Assembly (NCBI GenBank): GCA_015222055.1
Contig: JADFUR010000096.1
Span: 1-52,883, forward strand
DNA: 52,883 nucleotides
Source: Bacteroidota bacterium
GTDB taxonomy: Bacteria > Bacteroidota > Bacteroidia > Bacteroidales > B39-G9
Direction of reading: 5' to 3'
The notes beneath the pieces were generated by a model, which was given only the letters and a program-made list of their open reading frames with translations, did not search any database and was not told the origin of the DNA. Numbering within the stretch: the stretch's first letter is position 1; every line of letters starts with the position of its first letter. Positions 24,099-31,555 of this stretch are shown in pieces. A program made the position numbers and the translations under genes.

Positions 24099-26147
24099 AT
24101 GACAGGGCAGGCAAAAGTTCAATTAATATTGGAATTAAAAAACCGCATGAACACCGGTTTAAGCAAAGCAAAAAAAAGCGTTAATCAAAACGTTTTAGCA
24201 ATGAAAGGTAAATTGTCTGATTTAAAAAATCATCACATAAAAGCTTTCACCGCTATGCGTAATGAAATACCTATGCTAGACAAAGCTTTTAGGTTATTAG
24301 GTAATCCGTATGTATTAATGACTGCAGGGGCAATTGCACTTGCTGTGGTTATTGGCAAAACTACAAAAAAGGCTGCAGAATTTGAACATGCCTTTTTGCC
24401 TATACAACAGCTAAACCTTGATAAGTCGGCAGGTGAAATGCAAAAATATCAAAGGCAAATTAAGAATTCAGCTTTTGATGTTGGTGCAAACCTGCAAGAT
24501 TCAACTCAGTCATTTTACGATTTGCAATCGGGTACAGGTTTATTTGGGAAAGAAGCTGTAGACGTTTTTAAAAAGGTTGGAAATTACAGTATCATTACCG
24601 GTGCTAACATTAATGATACCACAAACTCGGTTATAAAAGCCATGAAAGCCTTTGGACTTGGTGTAGGAGATATTGACAGCCTACTTGCAAGTAATGCCAA
24701 AACCGTGCAGCAAGGTATTGTTAGTTTTGATGAGTTGGCAAAAGTGCAAACAGAATATGCAGGTGCGGCAGCAACTGCCGGGCAAAGTGTTGATACTGCT
24801 AATAAATTGTTTTCTGCATTTACAAGTATTGCTGCAAATGCAAGAACTGGTGCAACGTTAACCAAAACAGCATTTCAAGGATTAACACAGGCAAGTACCA
24901 TTAAAGGTATTGAAGGTTTGTTGGGTAAAAATAAGATGTATGATGCAAATGAAAACCTTCGCAATATGGGAGATATCCTGAAAGATGTATCTGCAAAATT
25001 TAAGACAATGTCATCAAAACAGATTGATGAGGCTATAAATAAAATTGGTGGTCCGGAAGGATTACGAGCCATGTTTGGAAAATTAAAAACAGGTGCTGAT
25101 GACTTTTTTAAAACGATGGATGATTTTGATAAAACAGAATTTAATTTTGCAAAGGCTCTCAAAAATGCTAAAAACGATACAAGCACAATCGCAGACATTG
25201 CGAAAAATAGACTTGGTATTATTTCTGTTGAAATAGGACAAAAGTTTCTACCTATTTGGGTTACAGTTCTTGAAAAAGTAAATAAAGCCTTAACGTTTGT
25301 ATGGGATAATTTTGATACAATTTTGGCTGTTGTTAAAAATGTAGGAATTGGTCTCATTGCATTGAAAGCAGGGATGATAATTTTTAATATTATTACAATG
25401 GCAAATCCAATTATGGCAATCGCTGCCGGAGTTATTGCATTAATTGCAGGGATTACAATATTAATAAAAAAAACAGAAGGTTGGGGGAAAAGTTGGAACG
25501 CCATTAAAATAATAGGATCAATCTTTTGGAAAGAAATGAAACTATCAGCATCACTACTTTTCAATTCGGTTATAGACGGTGTTAAAATAACATGGTTAAA
25601 ACTAAAATTATTAGGCCAATGGATTGGTGGATTTTTCAAAAACATTGGCAAAGCAATATCGCTAGCATGGCATGGTGACTTCAAAGGTGCAAAACTCGCA
25701 ATGAAATCAAAAATAGAAGTGGGTGCGTCTGCTGAAATTGAAGAAATAAAAGCTGCACAGCAAAAAAGAAACCTGTCGGCATTAAACCAAATAAAAGCAG
25801 ATAAAAAAGCCGTTGTCGCAGCTAGCAAAATGATTGGCCTTAAATGGAAAAAGACAGAAGAGGCTGACGAAAAAGAAGGAATTTCTGAAACTGGTGAAAA
25901 GGAAAACCCATTTGCTACTACCGAGAACTCTGCAAGCTCAGCAATAACACCCGGCAACGATTCAATTAGCAAAGTAACAGGTTCTGCAAAGCAAATTCGT
26001 AACATAACGGTAAATATTGATGCCTTCAATAAGGGCGGAATAAACACAGAAAATACAGAACTACATCAAATGGATGCTGAAGCCATAGAAGAATGGTTTA
26101 ACAATATGATGTTAAGAGTTGTGCGAAATGTAGAGTTGAGTTATTAA
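24099..26147 (+). CDS. tail tape measure protein
   Basis: The 682 residues set tail length and exit ahead of the DNA on infection. The PhageMin_Tail (PF10145) region is visible from about 100 to 330, for example FGKEAVDVFKKVGNYSIITG and NAKTVQQGIVSFDELAKVQT. Hydrophobic segments lie near 70-90 and 415-460. The C-terminal third is lysine-rich and helical. It lies on the rightward operon, while sheath, tube and chaperone are on the leftward one, so their balance depends on both late promoters. The long antisense frame here is a shadow. Confidence 0.9.
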   Translation: MTGQAKVQLILELKNRMNTGLSKAKKSVNQNVLAMKGKLSDLKNHHIKAFTAMRNEIPMLDKAFRLLGNPYVLMTAGAIALAVVIGKTTKKAAEFEHAFLPIQQLNLDKSAGEMQKYQRQIKNSAFDVGANLQDSTQSFYDLQSGTGLFGKEAVDVFKKVGNYSIITGANINDTTNSVIKAMKAFGLGVGDIDSLLASNAKTVQQGIVSFDELAKVQTEYAGAAATAGQSVDTANKLFSAFTSIAANARTGATLTKTAFQGLTQASTIKGIEGLLGKNKMYDANENLRNMGDILKDVSAKFKTMSSKQIDEAINKIGGPEGLRAMFGKLKTGADDFFKTMDDFDKTEFNFAKALKNAKNDTSTIADIAKNRLGIISVEIGQKFLPIWVTVLEKVNKALTFVWDNFDTILAVVKNVGIGLIALKAGMIIFNIITMANPIMAIAAGVIALIAGITILIKKTEGWGKSWNAIKIIGSIFWKEMKLSASLLFNSVIDGVKITWLKLKLLGQWIGGFFKNIGKAISLAWHGDFKGAKLAMKSKIEVGASAEIEEIKAAQQKRNLSALNQIKADKKAVVAASKMIGLKWKKTEEADEKEGISETGEKENPFATTENSASSAITPGNDSISKVTGSAKQIRNITVNIDAFNKGGINTENTELHQMDAEAIEEWFNNMMLRVVRNVELSY

Positions 26148-26181
26148 AGGCTAAAGTTTAAAGTTTAAAGGCTAAAGGGAA
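26145..26181 (+). repeat. TAAAGNN heptamer tandem repeat
   Basis: Directly from the tape measure stop codon, TAAAGGC TAAAG, TTTAAAG and GGCTAAAG units run in tandem. They match the repeat after the 7941-8417 gene, read in the sense of the local genes. Confidence 0.75.
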
Positions 26182-26188
26182 AAATAAG

Positions 26189-26680
26189 ATGAATGAATTA
26201 AACAATTATTTTGCAATACTTGACCGGGTTAGCAAATCTGTTGCGAAATTGCCACGCCGTGCAGCTACCGAAGCTGTGAACTTTAGTAAACAGCGTTTTA
26301 AGTCTCAAAATTGGGTTGATACCAATACAGAGCCTTGGAAAAAGCGTAAACCGGTTAAAGAAAGTCGTAAACGTAGTGGCAGGGCTATTTTAACAGATAC
26401 GGCAAGATTAAGACGAAGCATTCGTGTGGTTCATGTTGATAGTAATTCCGTAATTATAGGTACTGATGTTCCTTATGCCGAAGTGCACAATAATGGTTTT
26501 CGTGGAAGAGTTAAGCAAAACGTACGCTCACACACAAGGCGTGGGAATGCTGTTAAAGCCCACACAAGAACAATTAAACAAAATATACCACAAAGAAAAT
26601 TTATAGGGCAATCATCCGTTTTAAATAAGAAATTAGAGCGAATGATGACAGCTGAAATTATAAGAGCTATTAAAGGTTAA
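26189..26680 (+). CDS. tail completion protein (Mu gpG-like virion morphogenesis, PF05069)
   Basis: The 163-residue basic protein carries the family hallmarks: RLRRSIRVVHVDSNSVIIGT followed by DVPYAEVHNNGFRG, and the C-terminal PQRKFIGQS. P2 gpS/Mu gpG proteins join the tail to the head. It begins 41 bp after the tape measure gene, beyond the heptamer repeat. Confidence 0.88.
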   Translation: MNELNNYFAILDRVSKSVAKLPRRAATEAVNFSKQRFKSQNWVDTNTEPWKKRKPVKESRKRSGRAILTDTARLRRSIRVVHVDSNSVIIGTDVPYAEVHNNGFRGRVKQNVRSHTRRGNAVKAHTRTIKQNIPQRKFIGQSSVLNKKLERMMTAEIIRAIKG

Positions 26681-26685
26681 TAATC

Positions 26686-26718
26686 AGACCTAACAGGTTT
26701 TTGAAATCTGTTAGGTCT
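26686..26718 (+). terminator. hairpin AGACCTAACAG / CTGTTAGGTCT
   Basis: A perfect 11-bp stem with an 11-nt loop lies 6 bp after the gpG-like stop. Similar ACCTAACAGG-type hairpins are frequent between genes in Bacteroidota. A weak T tract makes termination uncertain. Confidence 0.55.
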
Positions 26719-26730
26719 TAAATATAAATT

Positions 26731-27282
26731 ATGGAAATTATTTATCAAAAAATTATAGATACTTTTAATGCTAATAAGAAAATATTTATTAACCGCAATT
26801 TACCAGTAATCCGACAAATAGATATTAATTACGGACAGCCAGACGATCCTCAGAACTTTGAAGTTTTTCAACCGGCTATTTATATCAGTTGGCAAATATC
26901 TAACCAGGCGGACAGGGAACCGAGCACACTAACATTAGAATTCCATGTTTTGCAAGAACCCGGAGCACATACCGAAAATTATAGTGAACGTTTACCTAAA
27001 GGGAAAGAATATCTCTTAATGCTTAAAACGATTAAGTATATTCTTAATAAATTAAGAGCGTCGAACACAACCGGGCTTAAATATACGGGTGAGAGACCCA
27101 ATATAACACCGTTTTTCAACTATCATATTTTAACATATACTTGCTTTATTGATGATGGTGCCGGCGAAAGTCTAACAAAGGGAAGTTTAACAGATGTTGA
27201 ACTTACTGATTATGATGCAAGCTTTAGTGTTCAAAAAAAAGAAACACCTCCCACACCAACCGCGATTGATACTTTTAAATAA
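26731..27282 (+). CDS. tail terminator/neck-type protein, tentative
   Basis: The 183 residues start with a helix (IYQKIIDTFNANKKIFINRN) and continue with beta strands (VFQPAIYISWQI; PSTLTLEFHVLQ). This resembles tail terminator proteins (Mu gp37 and lambda gpU-like), which cap the tube. The last gene of the rightward late operon, ending at a strong terminator, is a usual place for it. Assignment is by fold-like pattern and order only. Confidence 0.65.
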   Translation: MEIIYQKIIDTFNANKKIFINRNLPVIRQIDINYGQPDDPQNFEVFQPAIYISWQISNQADREPSTLTLEFHVLQEPGAHTENYSERLPKGKEYLLMLKTIKYILNKLRASNTTGLKYTGERPNITPFFNYHILTYTCFIDDGAGESLTKGSLTDVELTDYDASFSVQKKETPPTPTAIDTFK

Positions 27283-27312
27283 AAAAAAGGCTGCCATTTG
27301 GCAGCCTTTTTT
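27283..27312. terminator. bidirectional intrinsic terminator between convergent operons
   Basis: The perfect 13-bp stem AAAAAAGGCTGCC / GGCAGCCTTTTTT has a 4-nt loop. It ends the rightward late operon and the leftward operon of 27314-28185 arriving from the other side, each with a T6 tract. Confidence 0.95.
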
Positions 27313-27313
27313 G

Positions 27314-27541
27314 TTAAGCAAAGGGCTCAAGTTCTTTAAGTAATAATTTTAACGAAGAATAGTGCGAGAAGATATTCGATCTATAATCAATATCTGTTAA
27401 TCCAATCTCTTCGCTTACAAAATAGCATTCAAATAATGCTTCTAATGTTTTACAAAAATGTTGCGGACTATCAGTTTGCAATATACAATCGTTGACAATA
27501 TCACTAACTTTTATTTTAGTTTCACATTGGTCTGGTATCAT
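27314..27541 (-). CDS. small protein coupled to the antirepressor-like gene
   Basis: The 75-residue acidic protein (CILQTDSPQHFCKTLEALFE) has no recognised domain. Its ATG overlaps the stop of the upstream gene as ATGA (27538-27541), so both are made together. It ends at the bidirectional terminator. A partner or modulator of the upstream regulator is a fair guess from coupling alone. Confidence 0.65.
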   Translation of the reverse strand: MIPDQCETKIKVSDIVNDCILQTDSPQHFCKTLEALFECYFVSEEIGLTDIDYRSNIFSHYSSLKLLLKELEPFA

Positions 27542-28185
27542 AAAACACCTCCCATAAATTTATTAAATAAGCCATTTCTTACTTCTTTGTTTTCTACTTG
27601 AATAAGTAGTTGTACTAATTCGGTATCAACACCAATACCGTTATTTAATATGTGATTACAAACCATTTCAATACGTTCTTGCATGTGAGCACTTACAAGA
27701 TGTGGGCTGTTTCGTAAATGAGTAAGAACAGAAGGATTTATACCAATACGTGCAGCTAATTTAGCATTACTACCCATTAAAATTGCTGTTTTTTCAACTT
27801 TTGATAATAATTGATTATTTTCAATTTTATCAATTTTGTTAATCACTAAATCTTCTGCCCAATCTCGAAATAATTTAGCACGCTCGCTCTTTATAAAAAA
27901 GCCTAAACGGATTATACCTCGTTTTGTCCAATAAACTTTATTGTGTGGGGCTTTTGGTTCGCTGTTACAAATTGTAACAGCACTAATAAAATGTTTACCT
28001 TCCAACAGTTCATCAGAATATCTGTGTTTAGTAACTCTAATTACTGAATTTGAAACACCATAACCTAAAGTTACATCTTTAGTCGGCATTAAAAATTCAA
28101 ACTCCTCATTTGGAATTACAGTAACTTGAAGATTTTCATTTACTGACAAGCTGATAGCTTGATTTTCATTCTTTTTGTAAGACAT
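27538..28185 (-). CDS. phage antirepressor-like regulator (BRO/Ant type), tentative
   Basis: The 215 residues hold VYWTKRGIIRLGFFIKSERA followed by KLFRDWAEDLV. That TKRG..RLGF-(F/I)KSERAK-F-W pattern is familiar from phage antirepressor/BRO-family proteins. A second part (AKLAARIGINPSVLTHLRNS) resembles a helix-turn-helix. It would counter the XRE repressor at 38186 and promote induction. The start codon region AUGUCUUACAA lies within a sequence that can pair with the leader (28231-28240), suggesting post-transcriptional control. Confidence 0.6.
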   Translation of the reverse strand: MSYKKNENQAISLSVNENLQVTVIPNEEFEFLMPTKDVTLGYGVSNSVIRVTKHRYSDELLEGKHFISAVTICNSEPKAPHNKVYWTKRGIIRLGFFIKSERAKLFRDWAEDLVINKIDKIENNQLLSKVEKTAILMGSNAKLAARIGINPSVLTHLRNSPHLVSAHMQERIEMVCNHILNNGIGVDTELVQLLIQVENKEVRNGLFNKFMGGVL

Positions 28186-28355
28186 GATAAAGAATTTAAA
28201 TTAATAAAACGGGCAAAGCCACCTTAGGTGTGTCTTACAATTCATCGCGGGGCGTTGAACCAGTGCATTCTTTCGTTTGCACCACCATAGCAGCTTTGCT
28301 TTATTTTAAATTAAACTTGTTCAGGGATTTGCCCCTGTTGATAAATTGTAAGACA
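28175..28355 (-). promoter_or_regulatory. structured 5' leader with mutually exclusive pairings at the start codon
   Basis: On the minus-strand RNA, segment A (28355-28340, UGUCUUACAAUUUAUC) can pair with B (28246-28231, GAUGAAUUGUAAGACA) over about 16 bp with one G-U, extended by GGGGC/GCCCC. B can instead pair with C (28184-28175, UGUCUUACAA), which covers the start codon and the next three codons. Inside the A-B stem are smaller hairpins (GUGCA/UGCAC, CAGGG/CCCUG). The G-U favours the minus-strand transcript as the folded one. A translational switch or a binding site for an antisense RNA would fit. DNA-level operators are an alternative. Confidence 0.6.
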
Positions 28356-28371
28356 GAGGCAAATATAAGAA

Positions 28372-28941
28372 TTAATTTTTAATATATGGATTGTTCTTAA
28401 TTTTTTTTTCATAAAAACTCACAAAATCATAATCATTTATTTCATTGTAGACATTCATTAATTGTTTTCTTTTTGGAATTTTTCTATTTAACCATTCGCC
28501 TGTAGTTTCTCCAATTTTTAAATCATTCATTGGGGAAATCTCAAGTTTTTCAATAGCTATGCAAGTTTTAATTAATGTTTTTTCGTACGCTTTCATAAAA
28601 TTTTTAAATACTTCATTATCTACTGCTGGCAATTCATTTCTATAATAATATTGGAGTTCTTTTAAACGCCCTTGAAATGCTAATGCAATAGGATAATTAT
28701 ATAATTCTAAATATTTATACAGTTCATTCCCCGTTTTTGCCTTTTCCCCATATTTTTTTGATAAAAGCATATTATACATTCCTATATCATTTCTATCTAT
28801 TTTTTCTTCAACTTTTTTTTCTTTCTTCTTTGAGAAAAAGAAAACACTAATAATTATAAGAAAACATCCCCAAAAATAAAACTCTATTGCTATAAGTATC
28901 GCTCCTATAATCAATAATACTACACCTAAAATTTTTTTCAT
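28372..28941 (-). CDS. two-segment membrane protein of unknown function
   Basis: The 189 residues begin with two adjacent hydrophobic segments (about 3-20 and 22-42), followed by KKKEKKVEEKIDRND and a helical cytosolic domain (LYKYLELYNYPIALAFQGRL). The very AT-rich codon use resembles the host more than the structural genes do. It lies between middle genes and the antirepressor-like gene, a typical cargo position. No domain is recognised. Confidence 0.62.
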   Translation of the reverse strand: MKKILGVVLLIIGAILIAIEFYFWGCFLIIISVFFFSKKKEKKVEEKIDRNDIGMYNMLLSKKYGEKAKTGNELYKYLELYNYPIALAFQGRLKELQYYYRNELPAVDNEVFKNFMKAYEKTLIKTCIAIEKLEISPMNDLKIGETTGEWLNRKIPKRKQLMNVYNEINDYDFVSFYEKKIKNNPYIKN

Positions 28942-28995
28942 AATTCATAATTTTTTAGTTAAACAAAAAGTAAATATAATAAAAAGGGTATTTAA

Positions 28996-29193
28996 TTAAT
29001 TATTTTTATCATATTTATGTAACAATGCTTTTGCGGGTATTCGCAGATACTCGTAATAAGTGCTCTGACTAATAAAAAATTGCGGATAAATTAAATTATC
29101 ATATACCCATTGTTGTGTAACACCTTTTTTTGTGTTTTCAAGAGTTATGTTTTGAATTTTAACAATTCTTTTTAACCGATTTTTATTCATCAT
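28996..29193 (-). CDS. small basic phage protein
   Basis: The 65-residue basic protein reads LKRIVKIQNITLENTKKGVT, then QQWVYDNLIYPQFFISQSTY and a short tail. Small proteins with this I(Y)P..-ISxxT(Y/F)xxYL pattern recur in the middle region of Bacteroidota Mu-like prophages. It resembles a truncated DNA-binding protein, but the function is unknown. A Mor-like role in late activation cannot be excluded, because no other Mor/C candidate was found. Confidence 0.6.
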   Translation of the reverse strand: MMNKNRLKRIVKIQNITLENTKKGVTQQWVYDNLIYPQFFISQSTYYEYLRIPAKALLHKYDKNN

Positions 29194-29214
29194 TTTTTTA
29201 AAACTATAATAATA

Positions 29215-29628
29215 TTAATCTCTCCAGTATTCTTGATTTAAATAAGTGCTTGGATACGCCATTTGCACATTATTAAATCTGCATTGTTCTTTATATCTTT
29301 TAATATGTGCAAACACTTTTACCTTATCTTCTTTGCTCATATTTTTCCAGATATTCTCAGTCATCTTTCGCTTACCAACTTTATTTTCGTAAAAGTTCCA
29401 AAAACGCTCAAAACTCAAATCAGGTTCAATTTCTTTAATTCTTATGCCTTTGTTTGTTTTTAATTTTTGTAGAAGCTCTATTCTGAAAGGAAATAGGCTA
29501 AATGTTTCACGAAATTGCCCCTCGGTAAGTTCTGCTTTAACTTCAAACTTTATTAAATGCCCTTTATCGTCGTAACTAAAGCATAAATCACCGTCTATTT
29601 TTGGGCTATAAAAAATAAATTCTCTCAT
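29215..29628 (-). CDS. phage protein of unknown function with replication-type C-terminus
   Basis: The 137 residues have a beta-rich N-terminus (FIFYSPKIDGDLCFSYDDKG). The C-terminal half, FERFWNFYENKVGKRKMTEN followed by an HIKRYKEQCRFNNVQMAYPS-type segment ending STYLNQEYWRD, is often found at the end of phage replication initiator or helicase-loader-like proteins. There it is a short helical motif before the terminal W. Role not established. Confidence 0.65.
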   Translation of the reverse strand: MREFIFYSPKIDGDLCFSYDDKGHLIKFEVKAELTEGQFRETFSLFPFRIELLQKLKTNKGIRIKEIEPDLSFERFWNFYENKVGKRKMTENIWKNMSKEDKVKVFAHIKRYKEQCRFNNVQMAYPSTYLNQEYWRD

Positions 29629-29668
29629 AATATTATAAATTAAAGTAGTTGTAATTAAGGCTCATAAC

Positions 29669-30013
29669 TCAAAAGTTAGTAATAATTTCATAGTCATGCT
29701 GTAGAGCATAAATAAGCTCTTGTTTAGCACCTTTTGAGTTTATCCAATCCTTTATAAGAAAAATAGCATCACAGGTTTTTAACAATTCCATTGATATTTC
29801 CATTGCCTCTTCCCAACTTGCATGCTTCGAAATATGATGCATTGGGTTTGTTACGTTATATTCTGAACTTTTAAGTAACAGCTCATAAACATCAAACTTT
29901 CGTAAGCATTTTTCATACTCTATTCCGGTTACTTTGCCGGCTAGATAAATGTCTTTAATCTTATCCCCTTTTGGAGGTGTTGTTGTTCTGTCTTTATTCG
30001 GTTTTTGTATCAT
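29669..30013 (-). CDS. DUF4406 protein, nucleoside 2-deoxyribosyltransferase-like
   Basis: The 114 residues carry IYLAGKVTG near residue 22, HASWEEAMEISMELLKTCDA and FLIKDWINSKGAKQEL, the signature elements of DUF4406, related to nucleoside 2-deoxyribosyltransferases. The Asp in CDAIFL and the Glu in AKQEL match substrate-binding positions of that fold. It is common as a phage accessory gene. A role in nucleotide metabolism is inferred from the fold and has not been shown. Confidence 0.78.
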   Translation of the reverse strand: MIQKPNKDRTTTPPKGDKIKDIYLAGKVTGIEYEKCLRKFDVYELLLKSSEYNVTNPMHHISKHASWEEAMEISMELLKTCDAIFLIKDWINSKGAKQELIYALQHDYEIITNF

Positions 30014-30062
30014 TTGTTTGTTTTTAATTGATTTATACTATTTAGTGGTTCTTATTTCGTTG

Positions 30063-30317
30063 TTAGCGTTTATAGTTTGCCAAGAAAGTTTTTATCCCTT
30101 CTTTAATTTCTTTAATTGGAGTGTCCTGCGTTCCATTTCTGACATAATACAAGAAGTCAAACAACAAAACGCTAACACGTTGAATATTTCCAACTTGCTG
30201 TTGTGCATACTTGGTCATTGCCTCTATTAAATCCGGGTGATTTCTAGCTAGCATTCCTGTGCAATCATATAGTATTTGCTCAACTTTCGGAGCTTTATCA
30301 AAGTCATCTTGTGTCAT
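30063..30317 (-). CDS. small phage protein of unknown function
   Basis: I take the start at the ATG 30315-30317 (MTQDDFDKAPKVEQILYDC), giving 84 residues. An upstream ATG in the same frame reaches 30446, but that region codes in another frame for a different, broken gene (30352-30497). The protein is helical (LIEAMTKYAQQQVGNIQRVS; FDFLYYVRNGTQDTPIKEIK). No domain is recognised. Confidence 0.65.
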   Translation of the reverse strand: MTQDDFDKAPKVEQILYDCTGMLARNHPDLIEAMTKYAQQQVGNIQRVSVLLFDFLYYVRNGTQDTPIKEIKEGIKTFLANYKR

Positions 30318-30351
30318 TTGTTTGGGTTTAAAATTATTTGTTAGCGAGAAT

Positions 30352-30497
30352 TTAAGATAGCCTTTCGAGTATCTTAAATTCCGAATCGCTAAATTTAACA
30401 TCACTACATCCATTATTGCACCTATCGATAAAATCAACACCTTCACATTGTCCTACATGTTCGATATATTCTCTAATAAATTCTCAACACTAGGCAT
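30352..30497 (-). pseudogene. small phage ORF broken by a one-base deletion
   Basis: The ATG 30495-30497 opens MPSVE. One base is missing in GTTGAGAATTT, and the coding pattern continues in the next frame: EFIREYIEHVGQCEGVDFID and, further on, SDVKFSDSEFKILERLS to TAA at 30352. Restoring the base gives about 49 residues with two cysteine pairs. The coding look of the second part suggests a recent break or an assembly error. Confidence 0.55.
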
Positions 30498-30533
30498 ATT
30501 GCATTTTTTTATTGCGTCATCAAGTATCTCAAT

Positions 30534-30785
30534 TTAACCAGTAAACAAAGAAGAGTTATCTTTTATCAATCTTTGTATTTGCGTAGCCTTTTGGCGGTCG
30601 TTATCTCTATACGCTTCTTCTAAATCCCTTTTAAATCCGCAAACGACTTTCAAATTAAATAGTTGCTTAAGTTTGTCAATAGGTAATTCCTTTACAATAG
30701 AAATAGCGACTTCTCTATATATTTTTATTCTGGTTCTTTCAGTTAAAAATCGGTTTTCTATTTTTACTTCTGCTTCGTATCTCAT
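30534..30785 (-). CDS. small charged phage protein
   Basis: The 83 residues (MRYEAEVKIENRFLTERTRI; SIVKELPIDKLKQLFNLKVV; YRDNDRQKATQIQRLIKDNS) are predicted mostly helical, with no membrane segment or known motif. It belongs to the cluster of short genes between the GemA-type genes and the late control region, oriented with them. Confidence 0.6.
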   Translation of the reverse strand: MRYEAEVKIENRFLTERTRIKIYREVAISIVKELPIDKLKQLFNLKVVCGFKRDLEEAYRDNDRQKATQIQRLIKDNSSLFTG

Positions 30786-30813
30786 AATTTTTTATTTATG
30801 TGTTAGAGTGCAT

Positions 30814-30954
30814 TTAGAGAAATAAACAATGCCAGTAATATTTGCCAAACCACCAATGAGTTAACCAAATACTATTACGCCATTGTTCGTCTCCTTTTTT
30901 GAACTCTAATTTCAAAAAACTATCTTTTGATTGTTGATAAATTAAGTGTTTCAT
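30814..30954 (-). CDS. 46-residue Trp-rich ORF
   Basis: ATG 30952-30954 to TAA 30814-30816 gives MKHLIYQQSKDSFLKLEFKK followed by a tail with five tryptophans (WRNSIW, THWWFGKYYW). It fits between two other minus-strand genes with ordinary spacing and has an aromatic, possibly membrane-associating, C-terminus. It is short enough that chance cannot be excluded. Confidence 0.5.
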   Translation of the reverse strand: MKHLIYQQSKDSFLKLEFKKGDEQWRNSIWLTHWWFGKYYWHCLFL

Positions 30955-30977
30955 GTTAATAGTGGTTATTACTAATG

Positions 30978-31208
30978 TTACAAACTAAACTGCGGTTCGT
31001 AATTAAAATTTCTTAAATACCACAATTCATTTTTAAGGTCAGACAATTCAAGACCGAGCTCTACATTTTTATTAATTGCTTTGTCTGGAAGTTCCTCTTG
31101 TTTATTAGCAAATACCGTTATGGTCGATATTAGTTCTTTGTTAATCTCATCTACTCGTTTAATAATTTGATCCTTTCGAGTTTTACTATTTGATTATTCC
31201 ATTGCCAT
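30978..31208 (-). pseudogene. small phage ORF with an in-frame TAA at codon 5
   Basis: ATG 31206-31208 reads MAME, then TAA, then 71 uninterrupted codons: SNSKTRKDQIIKRVDEINKE, ISTITVFANKQEELPDKAIN, VELGLELSDLKNELWYLRNF and a C-terminal EPQFSL. Composition is clearly coding. There is no ATG/GTG/TTG soon after the stop. Either a nonsense change (C/GAA to TAA) has silenced it or an unusual start is used. Confidence 0.55.
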
Positions 31209-31219
31209 CGCTCTATATT

Positions 31220-31543
31220 CTAAATTAACTTATTATAAATTATGCTAATTTTTTTATTTGATAAAAACTGGTGTCTAAAGGAATGCTTCTTAAAAAGACC
31301 AGCTAGAATGTTAATTTTTATATCACTGTCTTTTTCAGCCATTCTTACAAAAGAATCCCACAAATTAAAAGTTCGGTCAAGTACTGCTTTTATTTTTTTT
31401 GTGTCGGACATATCATCACCTAATCGACTTTTATAATATTCTTCACACTTCTCACACAAATCAGCATTAAGTTTTTGAATTTCTTCTGTTCTAGTTACAT
31501 CTGCTTTTTTTGCAATTTTTAATAATTCTTCATTTAAAAACAT
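31220..31543 (-). CDS. phage protein of unknown function
   Basis: The 107 residues begin MFLNEELLKIAKKADVTRTE and contain ADLCEKCEEYYKSRLGDDMS, with a CxxC that might bind zinc. The rest is helical and charged. It has no recognised domain. The position in the early/middle operon suggests a host-takeover or replication accessory role at most. Confidence 0.62.
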   Translation of the reverse strand: MFLNEELLKIAKKADVTRTEEIQKLNADLCEKCEEYYKSRLGDDMSDTKKIKAVLDRTFNLWDSFVRMAEKDSDIKINILAGLFKKHSFRHQFLSNKKISIIYNKLI

Positions 31544-31555
31544 AATTTTCTAATT

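Noticed and set aside
24875-26047. 390-codon open frame antisense to the tape measure gene
   Set aside because: It has shadow-type composition (Ile/Phe/Ser rich), no proper context, and the plus strand holds a well-supported tape measure protein.
28231-28355. retron-like ncRNA suggested by the a1/a2-style inverted repeats
   Set aside because: No reverse transcriptase gene is present anywhere in the window.
30318-30446. N-terminal extension of the 30063 gene to the ATG at 30446
   Set aside because: The segment codes more convincingly in another frame for the broken gene at 30352-30497, so the ATG at 30317 was preferred.
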